From assembly GCA_025769875.1 (NCBI GenBank), contig JAGFNK010000087.1:1-64000 (forward strand): DNA of 64,000 nucleotides, in the 5' to 3' direction. Position 1 is the first letter of the stretch, and each line of letters begins with the position of its first letter. Source of the stretch: Russula earlei (Eukaryota; Basidiomycota; Agaricomycetes; Russulales; Russulaceae). Positions 10,670 through 21,425 of the stretch are shown piece by piece. The position numbers were made by a program, and so were the translations under genes. The notes under the pieces were generated by a model that saw only the letters and a program-made list of their open reading frames with translations, was not told the DNA's origin and did not search any database.

Positions 10670-11219
10670 GACACTACTCCACTGACAAATACCCCAAGTC
10701 CCCAAATGACCAGCCCTAAACTAACTAACAGTAAATGAATCAGATGCTTCACACGTGCACTAAGCAGTGAACACATGGACACTAGGGGCCCTTACTCAGC
10801 ATTATGAGCCTTCTTACTAAGCAGCTTACTGAGCATGACTGAGCATGCTCACTAAGCATATTCCAACTTCTTACTCATCCATCAATTGTGCTTGATAACA
10901 AGGTTATGACTTGTTCTCTATTTAGCAGTTCCATTGTACTATATATATAAGCACTCAATAAAGTAGCAGACAGTCTTCAGACTGTCCATTTGATTTGTGG
11001 CACTCCTTTACTGAGGGTACTCCTTTGTGACCACCCTATCTAGCACATTCTGTCTCTCTCTCTCCATGACCATCTCTCACAGCCTGTACCAGTCCCCCTC
11101 TGGAACTTGCTACTCGTTTGGACTGTGCTCTTTGCCAACTTCATCCTAGAACTTAGTTGACTTGTCTCCAAACTTTTGTCTCATTCTTGAACTGGATTGT
11201 TCAACAGTGAGTTCTGACA
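10670..11219 (+). mobile_element. LTR-C fragment, 5'-truncated
   Basis: This segment matches the downstream two thirds of LTR-C (compare 27075-27659). It shares the AAATGACC..CCCTAAACTAACTAACAG block, the TACTATATATATAAGCACTC promoter region near 10934, and the end GGATTGTTCAACAGTGAGTTCTGACA. It starts where the inverted dimer stops, so the two were probably one locus before rearrangement. Confidence 0.7.
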
Positions 11220-11715
11220 CAACTGTAGTGCATGAGAAGGGCATGCTTGAGTTCATGGGGCCAGCCAAGGACTGAGGGAAGACAGAGAGATGAAATTGAA
11301 ATGATGATGCAGGGCATGCATCAAGGCAGTGATTGTGATTGTGCATGAATGGGCAAAGCAAAGTGAGGCAAGCTGAGGTGATGGTGGGCTGCAAGCCCTT
11401 GCATACAGTGGCAGCAAATGATGGAGGGGTGGCTCAGTAGGTCAGAGCAATGTGGTGAGTGACAGTGTGCTGCTGTTGGGCAGGCACCTTTTGGTGTTTG
11501 TTGTCCATGACACAGCATTCACATTTCCTGCTGCTTGCCTACCCCTTGCACACCTGCTGAAAAGATGCAATGCAAGCCATCAGGACAGGTCTGTTATATG
11601 TTATATGTGGTGCAATTTGCCTGACCCACTGCCTTCTCTGCATCATTTGAGCTTTCCCCTTGCCCACTGGCAAAGCATGCAGCTCAAGCCATCCATCATT
11701 TGTATACACCCATCC
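11220..11715 (+). repeat. Fragment related to the F1 arm
   Basis: Positions 11225-11340 repeat the arm sequence at 7140-7260 in the same orientation, including GAGAAGGGCA, GTTCATGGGGC and AAATTGAAATGATGATG. Downstream similarity fades. No terminus or target duplication is visible. No convincing coding frame is present. Confidence 0.55.
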
Positions 11716-12049
11716 CACTGTGTTATGATCTACCCCTCTTTTGGTTCATTACTCATCTCTATTGTCTTCCCTTGACTATGTTTCATCCCTTGATTGTGAT
11801 CCCCCTTTGTTGTTTCATCATTGTGTTTCATCTTTCATGCTTCACCTATTGTTTATGATCCCTTTTTGCTACTGGCTTAGTCTTTATCTATTGTTCCACA
11901 TATAGTACTGTACAGCCTTGCTACATACAGTATATAAGCACCTGTAGAAGCTGGGGAATGCCCCAAGCTTGGCTTTGTCCCATTTCCTGTCACATCCCTT
12001 GCCCTGTATCCTCTCTCAATCACAGCTTGCTTGTGCTGGCTTACACTCC

Positions 12050-14857
12050 ATTAGGAAAAACCGGTCCGGTCCATAGACACCGCTTAATTCTGTAGACACC
12101 ATAGACACCATAGCACAACAACATACTATGTAGTGCTCGATAGCATCATAGTAAGTCTATATTGCTCAATGTAGTTCCAGTAGTTTATGACTATATTTAT
12201 GTAGGCACAGTAGATGAAACCAAGTCTACATATCACTATGTAGGATGACTGAAATTCTGGTTGTCTATGGAGATGATCAGTTTACTACATTGCACTATGG
12301 AGACAATCAGTTTATTACATTGCACTATGGAGACAATTGTTCATTACATTGCTCTATGGAGACTATTGGTTATTATAATTATATTGCACTATCGAGCCTT
12401 ACTGATTGGCCATGCTACGCTGCATATTGTCCTCTCCTCTCCTCCCCAACCCACTCTCCCCTTTCCCATCCTCCCCCTCTCCTTCTCCCCTGATGACACT
12501 GTTTTTCTTTCTCGCCTCTCCTCTCCTGATGGGAGGCGGCTGCATGCGTGAGTTGGTCAAAGTGGGGGTAAAAGGGTTTCTTGCTTGCTTTCTTTCTTTC
12601 TATTTCCTTCCTTTCTTGCCTTCGTCCTAGAGACAAAGGCTGGTTTTTATGTACATTAGGACTGGAGCTAGACTAAATGGTATCCTAGAATGAGGGTAGC
12701 TAAAGAGAGGGAAATGTATTCTGAGATAAATGGGTATGGACACGTGTGATCGCAGCATTGAGGCGACAGGTGTAACGAAGCTAGGCTTTGGAAGGGTATA
12801 GTAAAGGGGGCTGTAGCAACGAGTGGGCACTAGTTGGCATGGCTGAAATGCCGTGAAGGGGTGGTCGGCCAGGTCTTGGGCATTGAGGACTTCTGCCTGA
12901 TGAGGCAGTGGCGGGCATGCAGGCAAGCAAGCGTGCGCATGGGGGTGAGCGTGGGGGTATGCGTACGGGTGTGCATGGGTGGTAGCGACATTGGAGGCGG
13001 AGGAGCGAGTGTGTGCATCGGAGGCGAGAGGCGGAGGGTGTGGTGTGCTTGCATGTGTGACGTGGTGGTGGGAGAGTGGGAGTTGTGGGGCACGCGTGTC
13101 GGGCATTTGGCTGTTGACTTGTTGACTTGTCTCTCGCGGTGGGTGTGGGTGATGCTTGGTCAGCGTTGGCCAGTCCACCGTGATCCACGTCCAAGCCCGC
13201 AACTCACCTTACAGTGCAAAGGAGAGGAGAGGGGAGAGAGCACATGGGGAACATGCAAGTGAGAGTGGTCATGCATGAAAAATGCTGCTTGCTGTCTATG
13301 TGAGTATGCAATGGGATGTTGACATATGTGATGGCAAGGCACAAGGTAAAAAAGGCCAACATGTGCAACTCATCAACTTCAAACCTTTTTTGACGACGGC
13401 CTCTTCGTTTTTACTAATCGCGTTCATTTTCTTTTGCTGTCATTCTTCCCCTCTTTCCCCTCTCCTGCCCACTCTTCCTTCCTCATGGTCCCAGTTCAAG
13501 ACTCTTAAGCTGCCAGTTTCATCAAGTTTTCACTGGCTATTACCCAAGTCATTCGAGTTTTTGAGTTTTCCCGCACCATGTTGTTTCTGTGGGTGCGTTT
13601 TTTGTTTCGTTTTCACGCACTCTCTCATCATCTCCCCTCTCCTTCCTACTAAACAGCCTCTTGTTGGCCTTCAAGCTGCCTTCTCACTCCCTTCTTCTGT
13701 GTCACTGCAGTGGTGACAATGGGGACAACAACGACATATGAGAGGACTTGTATTTAAGTGAAAGAAAAAAAACGCACACAAACAACTTAACTAAAATTGC
13801 GCATGGGGGAAAACACACGTTGCTTGAAGGTAAAGTACGCTTGAACCGAAAGCGAGCTCCTGCACGCAGGAAATGGTATTTCAGGGGATGGGCACATCAC
13901 AGAAAATGAAAGTGCGACCCTTTCCCTAGGTCTTGCCAATGTGCGTTTCGGGTTTCCTTTTACTTGCGCAATCTCACTGGCACAGTGACAAGTACAACCA
14001 TGCTCGGTGTCTTCAATGAGTGTCTTACGCATTCTGTGCGTTACCCTTTCCTTCGCTTTTTGTTTTTTTGTCACTCCCCTCTGCTTTCTTTTGCACAGGC
14101 TTCGCGCGGCTTCAAAACGTTGAACACACGTTCACGTCTCGACTCACCTGTACCCTGGTGCCGTCTTCTGCATCGTCCTTGATGCCTCCTCTTACTGCGA
14201 CAAAGCCACCAACACCACTGTCCAAGTCCAAGAAACGAGAGAAGGTGGCCCTTGCTCCCGGGCACAGGCCGATGAACAGTGAACAGGTGCGTTATTCCTT
14301 TTTGTTTTTGTGCACTCTCTCATACTCTCTGGCCTTTCGTCAAGTGCTCGGGGGGAGAAATGGACATATGGAGCGATGATGAGACGCCGCTTAGAACGCA
14401 TACACAAATGACAACAATGGCTACAGGCACAGTCCCAAGAAGTGCCACGCGCGAGAGCCAGAACAGCGCCGCGGAGGCGAGTATCCGACTGTAGTTCAAA
14501 AAATTAGTTAGCGTTGATATGTGAAATATATATTGTTTCCTGACATTTGTGTGAATTTAAGTGCCTGAGTTGTTTATCATAACAATGTTGCAATCAGTAG
14601 AACATAAGCATGTGGTTGGCTACATAGGTATGGTTGATGATGGGAAGAAATGTACATTTATGTTGTTGATATAACATTGTATGATTTATGTAGCATTGGT
14701 GGAAGAAATGTAGTCAATGGTGCTCTATATAACCCTGGTGGTGGCTATATAGAGTTTGGTGGTTGCTATGTAGGCATGAAACCTCGATGGTTGTAAAGTT
14801 GCTACAGACGCTATGGTAGCTATATAGCGCTACATAGCATTTTCATTTTTTCCTGAT
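12050..14857. mobile_element. 2.8-kb putative non-autonomous DNA element with short TIRs
   Basis: The insert is defined by the break in LTR-B copy 3. Its ends are ATTAGGAAAAA and, inverted, ATCAGGAAAAA, an 11-bp imperfect TIR. Both subterminal regions (12090-12240 and 14600-14840) are full of CTATGTAG/CTACATAG-type motifs, as in hAT- or CACTA-like elements. I could not define a target duplication. Internal frames (for example 12627-13202 minus and 13282-13716 plus) are Pro/Ser/Thr- or Val/Gly-rich and mirror base composition, so I call no gene. Confidence 0.5.
12266..12390 (+). repeat. Four imperfect ~30-bp tandem units
   Basis: Units of the form TATGGAGACAATCAGTTTATTACATTGCAC repeat about four times, with the last unit degraded. 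They lie in the left subterminal part of the 2.8-kb insert. No coding sense is apparent. Confidence 0.7.
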
Positions 14858-15121
14858 GTCTGCTTGATTTGAACTCACCACAAGGGACCTTTGTGTTCCT
14901 CTTCCTCCTCTGCTTCTCTCTCATCATCCTCCTCTTCTGTGAAACCAGAAGATCAACTCTGTCTGTTGATTAGTCATTGTCTGACTTAATCCTGAGATGC
15001 TAAACCTTTGAACCAGTCTCTTGGAGCTGGCCCCCATTGAACCCTTTAACCAAGTCACAGGGACTTGGCCCCACCAAACCTTGAGCTAACATTCCAATGG
15101 TCATGATGCTGTAACACACTG

Positions 15122-16460
15122 GGAGCCACAAAAGCAAGGTCAGCCCACCAGTCTTTGGTCTCAACAAATGCCCAGCCAGGTTCAAGCAGGAACATGAGAT
15201 TGCTGCTGTTACCATGTGAGCAGGCCACACAACAGGCACAAAGAAAGGCAACCACAGACCTTACAGTGCCATTGCTGCTGCTGCTATCCACTGTGATGGC
15301 ACAGTAGCCATCCCATTCATGCATCCACACAATGCACTCACCCATTTTTAGGTTAGCCTTGTTCCACCCCACCCCTTCACCACCTAGGGCCAAGCATTCA
15401 TTCTCAAATAGTTTGACTTCATGGAGCTTGCTCTAGAAGTGATGGTCCTTGAGCTTGTCATCATCAATTAGGCATGTGAGGTGTGCACACCAGCAGTGGA
15501 GTGGCAGGGCCTCAAGGAATTGTACAAGTGTGTCTTGTACATGAGGGCGGGAGAAGCAAATGGGGTGAGGCCACCTATGAGGAACAATGGGTGAGGAGGA
15601 ACCAGCTACAGGAGGGGAAGGGCAATAAGCATGCTCAATTGTATGATGGTGAAACTGAACAGCATGTAGGGTGTAGCAAAGGTGAGATGGTGAATGTAAG
15701 GGATGGCTGCATCATGGATATCAGTGCTGGACAGGTTTCTGTCAATTGACCAGATAGATTTGAGACATAGCCACATATATCAGGCCAATGAGGTTTTGGA
15801 TTCCTTGGATATTTGCCAGCCATTCAGTGCTGCCTTTGTGGGCATGAGTGCAAGGTGGGGGCTGAATCTGTTTGGTAAGGGACAATTTGCTTTCTGAGCT
15901 CTTGGATGGAGGATGTGTGACAATGATTATTGTGATATTGGGGAGTAAGAGGGTGAGTTGTGGAAAGTCAGCTCACAGTTTGCAGAGCATGAAGACAAAC
16001 CTTCTCTTAGCTAACAGAGGAAGCTGTACACAACCATCCATGCACATGTGTTCATGTAAGGTGACCAGTCCCACTGGCCTTGGAGTCACATGAGTACATG
16101 TATGCTTTGTCTCTGCTTTTCCACACCACATTCCTTTCATTCACCAACTCTCACCTCATACCACATGAAGGCTGGAGCATCAACATCTATATCCTGGACA
16201 ATATCATCATCATTCTCCTCTCACCTATCAGTGCTCATGCTACACCCTGCCTTCCACCCTCCATTTCACTTGCATTGGCTCTTCATCATCACCTTTGCCA
16301 TTGCTCTCCAGCCACCTTTCATCCTCACTATGCCCACATCATCCCTCTCATCTTTTCTTTCATCACCTCCACCTTCTCTGCCTCGCCTTTCCCCTCCATT
16401 CTCTTGACTTCTTTCATTGACATCTTGCCACCATCTTGACCAGTCTTGAATCCCTTTCAT
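15122..16460. other. Unassigned repeat debris without a supportable gene
   Basis: The sequence beside LTR-B copy 3 has one moderately long minus frame (15393-15117; residues such as WMHEWDGYCAITVD and FVETKDWWADLAF). It reads like a real protein fragment and would continue across the LTR target site. I do not recognise it. The rest is pyrimidine-rich, with open frames on several strands at once. Confidence 0.3.
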
Positions 16461-18143
16461 CATGCATTGTTACACCATTTTCCTTTTACATTTACCTCTT
16501 ACCTTTGCTATGGACTGCTTGCTTTCATACGTCCCTTTACTTACTGGTCTCATGATTTCTTATGTCTTGTGATCCCTTCTGTGCTATCATGTGATCCATA
16601 CACGTCCAGGTAACACTGGATTGCTGTTACTTTCCCTTTGTTTGGTTCTCTTCCCTTTTATACTTACTTCTTAGTTTCGACTGTGCAATGCTGCGCATCT
16701 ACTGTGCAGCACAGTTACTTAGTTCTGACTCATTTGTGGCCTCATTCCTATGACTCCTACTATACTAGTAGCACAGTCAAAGCGCAGCTATTGCTGCACT
16801 TCTCCTGTATATATAAGCTCAGTACTTTGTGACCAAAGCCCTAAGCTTGGTCTCTTGTAGAATCCAACCTACTCTTGTCCAAACATATTCACCTGCAACC
16901 CACTTCGCTCCTAATCCTCAAACCACATCCACCTCTCCATTTCATCAACTCTCCACACACACACACCATCCACCATCTACTCTTCACCTGTCCCTTCCTC
17001 CCCTAAGAGTCTCTCTTCACTCTACTGAGAAGAGTTCTCCTCCTTTAAGACCCACCTTCCTCTACTCTCTCTTTGCATTGTTCAAGGTTTCTGATGGACT
17101 TGAACGCATATAGCTAGTGGAACCAGCCCTAGTCTATCCCATTACAAACTTACCCTAGCTTCTCAATGGACCAAGTCGTACTAGGAAGGGTCTATTGGCC
17201 ATAACCTGTTTAGCATAAAACACTTCAACTGCTGCAGGGATCCTTACTCTTTATATATGGGAACCAGCCCATTTCTTGAACACATCTCTACTATCAACTT
17301 GTCTTTATGCTTGCAAACTGACACGGCTAGTTACCATGACATGCATACACACCTCAGCCTGCCTGACACCATTGTGTCCCACCACACTGCCTTAACTGTC
17401 TTACCCAGTCTCAAACACCTTTCATCAGGCTTGCTTGTTGACACACCAGACATGGTCATCCCTTGTTCCACAACCTTGCTGCCCCATCCACACCTCACAT
17501 AGGAGTTTTTGGCTTGGTTTAGAGCATCAGGTATGGTACTCATGACTCTATTTTCCTTTCATACCATTACTATACCACCTCTCATCCCTTCATACTACAA
17601 CTGGCCTTTGTTTCAACCTGATTCTGTACCTGTTTCCCTTCAGTGTCTCTCATTTTCCTCTTGCACTCTCATCTCACACTCCCTCCTCACCTCCCTCAAA
17701 GTATCCCCTTTCCCTCAATTCAGATTTGGTTTAAAATAGGATAGATTGTTGTTTGTGACTAGATGCAAATCTATCCTCTCTGTCCCCCTCTGAGTCAGTT
17801 GGAGTCTAACTCAGCTGAAATCAAAGTCAAACAACCATCATTGCTGCCATGCCAAATCTCTCATCATCATCTCCCACTTTCCCCTCTTCAATCCTCTTCA
17901 CTTGGCTCCACCTACCTACTCACCTCCCCTCTCCATCTGTTGCCCTCACCCATGCCTACCTTCTGACCTCCTCTCTGCTTTGCACACCCTCATGTTCAAC
18001 ATGCTTCTGTTCCCACTCATCTCCCTCTTTACTCTTCTCACTTGCATCCCTTCCTCCCACTCTCAGCTTGCTCTCAGCTCAAAGACAATCACCTTGGCTT
18101 ACTGTCCAGTTGCACAAACTCACTGTGCCCTGACCCAGCTTGC
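16461..18143 (+). mobile_element. Possible LTR and leader of an unidentified retroelement
   Basis: A TATA-like CTGTATATATAAGCTC at about 16806, followed by GACCAAAGCCCTAAGCTTGGTCTC, resembles the promoter and R region of family D (2341-2400). Ends, target duplication and a pol gene are not visible. The downstream sequence to 18143 is Ser/Pro-rich in several frames, like the gag leader at 1-403. This is an inference from pattern only. Confidence 0.3.
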
Positions 18144-18484
18144 TACAGTTAGCTGTAGGGATAATGTATCATGCTTGGGGTCAGCACCTCAAAATGTAAA
18201 AATTAAAACAGTGAAACACATGGTTTGGCTGCATCTGGATACAGTATATGAGGTTCTACTGTCCAAGTTTCAAGGCAATCCATGGAGAAATGGTTGAGAT
18301 ATTGCAGTTTGAAATGTTGCACACAGATCTGCATCCAAAAATGAAAACTTCAAGAACTAATCATTAGACACCAACTCTACACATGCACCTAGACACAGTA
18401 CATGAGATCCTACTGTCCAAGTTTCAAGGCAATCTATGGAGAAATGGTTGAGATATGGCAGTTCAAAATTTTGCACTCAGATTA

Positions 18485-20091
18485 CTGTACTAATATGACC
18501 AACTCTTCATAGCTTGTGACATGTGACAGATTTCGATGACCGACTGACTCTTCAAAGTTGGGAAAACCGTGTGACAAATCTCACATCTCTTCAAAGCCCT
18601 GATTGGGCCGAGAGGCAACATGTGACATGCACTAACGTCAGGCGGCGGTCTGACTCACAACTTGAGTGCAAGTTGGGATTTGAACATTAAAACCTTGAAA
18701 AATTTGTTGTGTGCTTTGAGGACCATGCAGCTACAACCATGACTGCACTGAACAGCTTTATCCCAATAGATGTCCATCAAGCCCTCCTCCCAGATCCCAG
18801 TTGTGAGGCATCAAAAACACTTCACAAGCTTGTTACAGTTGTAAGGTGTGTGAGCCCAGTGGCCAGGAAACGCACCTGACTTGTACCATCTCCCTCCCTC
18901 GCCACGCATTCACCCTCCCTTCGCCCTTCGTATCCTCTTCCTTTCCTTCTCTCTCATGCACTCGCCTCTTGATGACATCCCTGCCACGGTCCTTGCCCCA
19001 TGTCAGCAGACTACGGCAACGTCTCAAGTCGATCGCTGTCGACGTCACTCGCCTCGGCTCCAGCCCACTCATCCCTCAAGCATCGTCCTTGCCCACCACA
19101 TGTCCATGCACAGACATGAATGACGCACGTATGTTGTCATCAATGTGCTACACGAGGGCTCGCTGCCCATAGCATCTCGCCCCCGACATCATTGCCTCAT
19201 GCTCATGGATTCGCTATTTAAGTAGCTACCATCCTGTACAGTAGCTTAGGGAATCAAATCAAGAGCTTCTGCATCTGCGTTAACCCTCTCATGTGCCAAA
19301 GAACACCTCGACTCCCTCAAAATCTCCCGCTTCTTTTTCAAGAACACACACACACACTCTCTCTCTCTCTCGCATGTGTGTTGCATTCCGGGTACAATCC
19401 CTGCTTGCTCTCAGCTCCTCCCTGTCCCTACCCACCCTTGGATCAAGCCCCATGAACTCCCCAGGCCCCGACCTGGCACGCTATACAGTGGACCCCAACG
19501 TTTTGGGTGGAGATCACACAGCCATGTTCCCGAGGTGGTGTGCCCCACCATGCACCTCCTACACTTACTTCCCTCGAACAAATGGAGGACCTTGAAGAGA
19601 GTGCTATTGATATTGATGGTGATGACAGCAAAGTTCCCATGACAGACATCATTTCCACGCATACACAACTTGAATGCTCCAACTCTATGGATTGCAATGA
19701 TGATGACGAGCTGTACATACCGGGAGAAGAAGGTGGCCTTGTTATAACTGCAGATGCAGAGTGTGCTTCAGTGGAGTCTGTTCATGGTGAGGTAGTTGAT
19801 ACAACTCAGGCTAGTCAAGCTGTAGAAGGACATGGTAAGCATGAGAAGTGTGCAAACATCCTCTATTCCTCCAAATTTTGGGTCGTGAATGATGTGAGCG
19901 ACACAGACAACAAGTAGATAGAATTTAGGCACTTGTTTATAATGAATAAATGAATATTCCCATTTAGGAAATTTTTTAATGATTTTTGTCACAGTCTTCA
20001 TAACTGGTTGTGACCTGTGACCTGAGCTGTATCTCTTCTCTTCAGAGGGGGCTTGTGACGCGTGACTAAAGAGTTGGTCGTATTAGTACAG
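18485..20091. mobile_element. 1.6-kb TA-flanked DNA element with ~23-bp TIRs
   Basis: The ends are CTGTACTAATATGACCAACT and, inverted, CTGTACTAATACGACCAACT, with TA on both sides (18483-18484 and 20092-20093). Removing it restores the F2 arm sequence (compare 9955-9975). Subterminal GTGACATGTGACAG and GTGACGCGTGAC motifs repeat at both ends. The TA duplication points to the Tc1/mariner (pogo/Fot1-like) group. No catalytic DDE domain is seen, only an acidic 136-residue frame at 19507-19917, so it is probably non-autonomous. Confidence 0.75.
19507..19917 (+). CDS. Acidic 136-residue ORF inside the TA-flanked element
   Basis: The frame is rich in Asp and Glu from residue 25 onward (stretches such as DIDGDDSK and CNDDDELYIPGEEGG). 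It ends in FWVVNDVSDTDNK. No zinc finger, helix-turn-helix or DDE motif is visible. Composition like this occurs in the tail of some pogo-type transposases, so it could be a remnant 3' exon. It could also be chance. I would not assign a function. Confidence 0.3.
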   Translation: MEITQPCSRGGVPHHAPPTLTSLEQMEDLEESAIDIDGDDSKVPMTDIISTHTQLECSNSMDCNDDDELYIPGEEGGLVITADAECASVESVHGEVVDTTQASQAVEGHGKHEKCANILYSSKFWVVNDVSDTDNK

Positions 20092-21177
20092 TACACCCAA
20101 ATTGAAACTTCAAGAACTAAGAATTAGACCCCAACTTCTTGGGCTGCACCTAGACACAGTACATGAGATCCCACTGTCGAAGTTTCAAGTCAATTGATTG
20201 AGCAACAGTTGAGATATGGCAATTCAAACTTTGGCACCCATGTCAGCAACTAAACATTGACATTTCAGGAACTGAATATTAGGCTCCCATATTTTAGCTG
20301 CACCTAGATACAGTATATAAGGTTCTACTGTCAAAGTTTCAAGGCAATCTGTGTTGTAAACCAAGGCCAAGTCCTGGCCATGCATCATCCTATTTTACTC
20401 AAGAAAGCTCCTTTTACTTTGAATCCTCCATCCACTCCTATTTCCAAATGACTACTCCCTTCTGCAAGCATACATCACAAGGAATCCTCATCCCCCCGTC
20501 CCTGTGGCTCACTCAAACACCATCCTTCCTATTTGGGTAACCCACCATGTGCCAGCCACATGGCTACTCAGCCACTAAGTCCCAAAACACTGGAAGGACT
20601 CCTAGACCTCCTAGAATGATCTGCATGATGTCATAAAGTGCCACTAACATCATGGCTGACTGAGCAACTCCACTATGACCTCATATGCTCACTAAGCACT
20701 CCACAAGTGATATCATTATGATGTCATTGCTCCACAGTCTCCCTAATTGTCCTAAGTCACCCATAGGTCTGACACAACAAGTTTATGCCCTTAGAATCCA
20801 ATTGGAGTGGTCTAAAGTGTCATGAACCATTCTCCGGAGAGGGCCCTTGAAGGACCCTTCCTTATGAGAGGAAACCCAGCCTCTATGGTGTCACTCTGTT
20901 CACATGGACAAAAGGGGTGAGTAGAGGTGTCCACAATATTGCATGCGCATTGTCGCATGAGCAATTCTCGGCACAATTGACATACAGCAAGCCCCACTTA
21001 ATGGCAACCCTTTTAGCAATAAAGGGCAGTATTAGGGCCTTCTGAAGGACCCTTTAGGATGACTCTAGGTGCCCTACAATAGGCACTAACACAGTATCAA
21101 AGACCCTACAATATGTTATTAGACTAACTCTAATAACTATAGAACAAACTATAAGGCAATACTAAGGACCCTAATAG

Positions 21178-21425
21178 TGTTGGAGTTGTGGCCAGCCACA
21201 GCGTGACGAGTCAGTCATGTGCTCATGTGGTGTGTGACAAACAAGCGGAAATGTATATAGTTCGCTTTACAGAATTTTCTCGTCCCTCAGTCTTCTACAA
21301 TAAGACTGAGGTCAGTCACACACTCATTTACTTCGCACACATAACTAATTACTCCTTTAGTATTTGCTACAGGTTAGAACACTCCTTAATATAGTCTTCT
21401 ACAATAAGACTGAGTATTCGCTACA
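21178..21425 (+). repeat. Copia 5' LTR
   Basis: This 248-bp LTR contains TATATAG near 21256 and two copies of the motif CAGTCTTCTACAATAAGACTG, the second one truncated, which is nearly self-complementary at its ends. It differs from the 3' LTR at a modest number of sites, so the element is not brand new. Confidence 0.9.

Larger units (their letters stand above)
11721..15116 (+). mobile_element. Solo LTR, family B copy 3, TSD CACTG, split by a 2.8-kb insert
   Basis: It starts TGTTATGATCTACCCC at 11721 and ends GATGCTGTAACA at 15116. CACTG flanks it at 11716-11720 and 15117-15121. A TATA-like CAGTATATAAGC is near 11928. The LTR is interrupted at about 12050-14857 by an unrelated element. The two halves join in register with copies 2 and 4. 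Confidence 0.88.

Noticed and set aside
12627..13262. Overlapping frames of 191 (minus) and 142 (plus) codons
   Set aside because: Both strands are open because the DNA is biased (GTG/CAC-rich). The Val/Gly-rich and His/Pro-rich products look non-genic and lie in a transposon insert.
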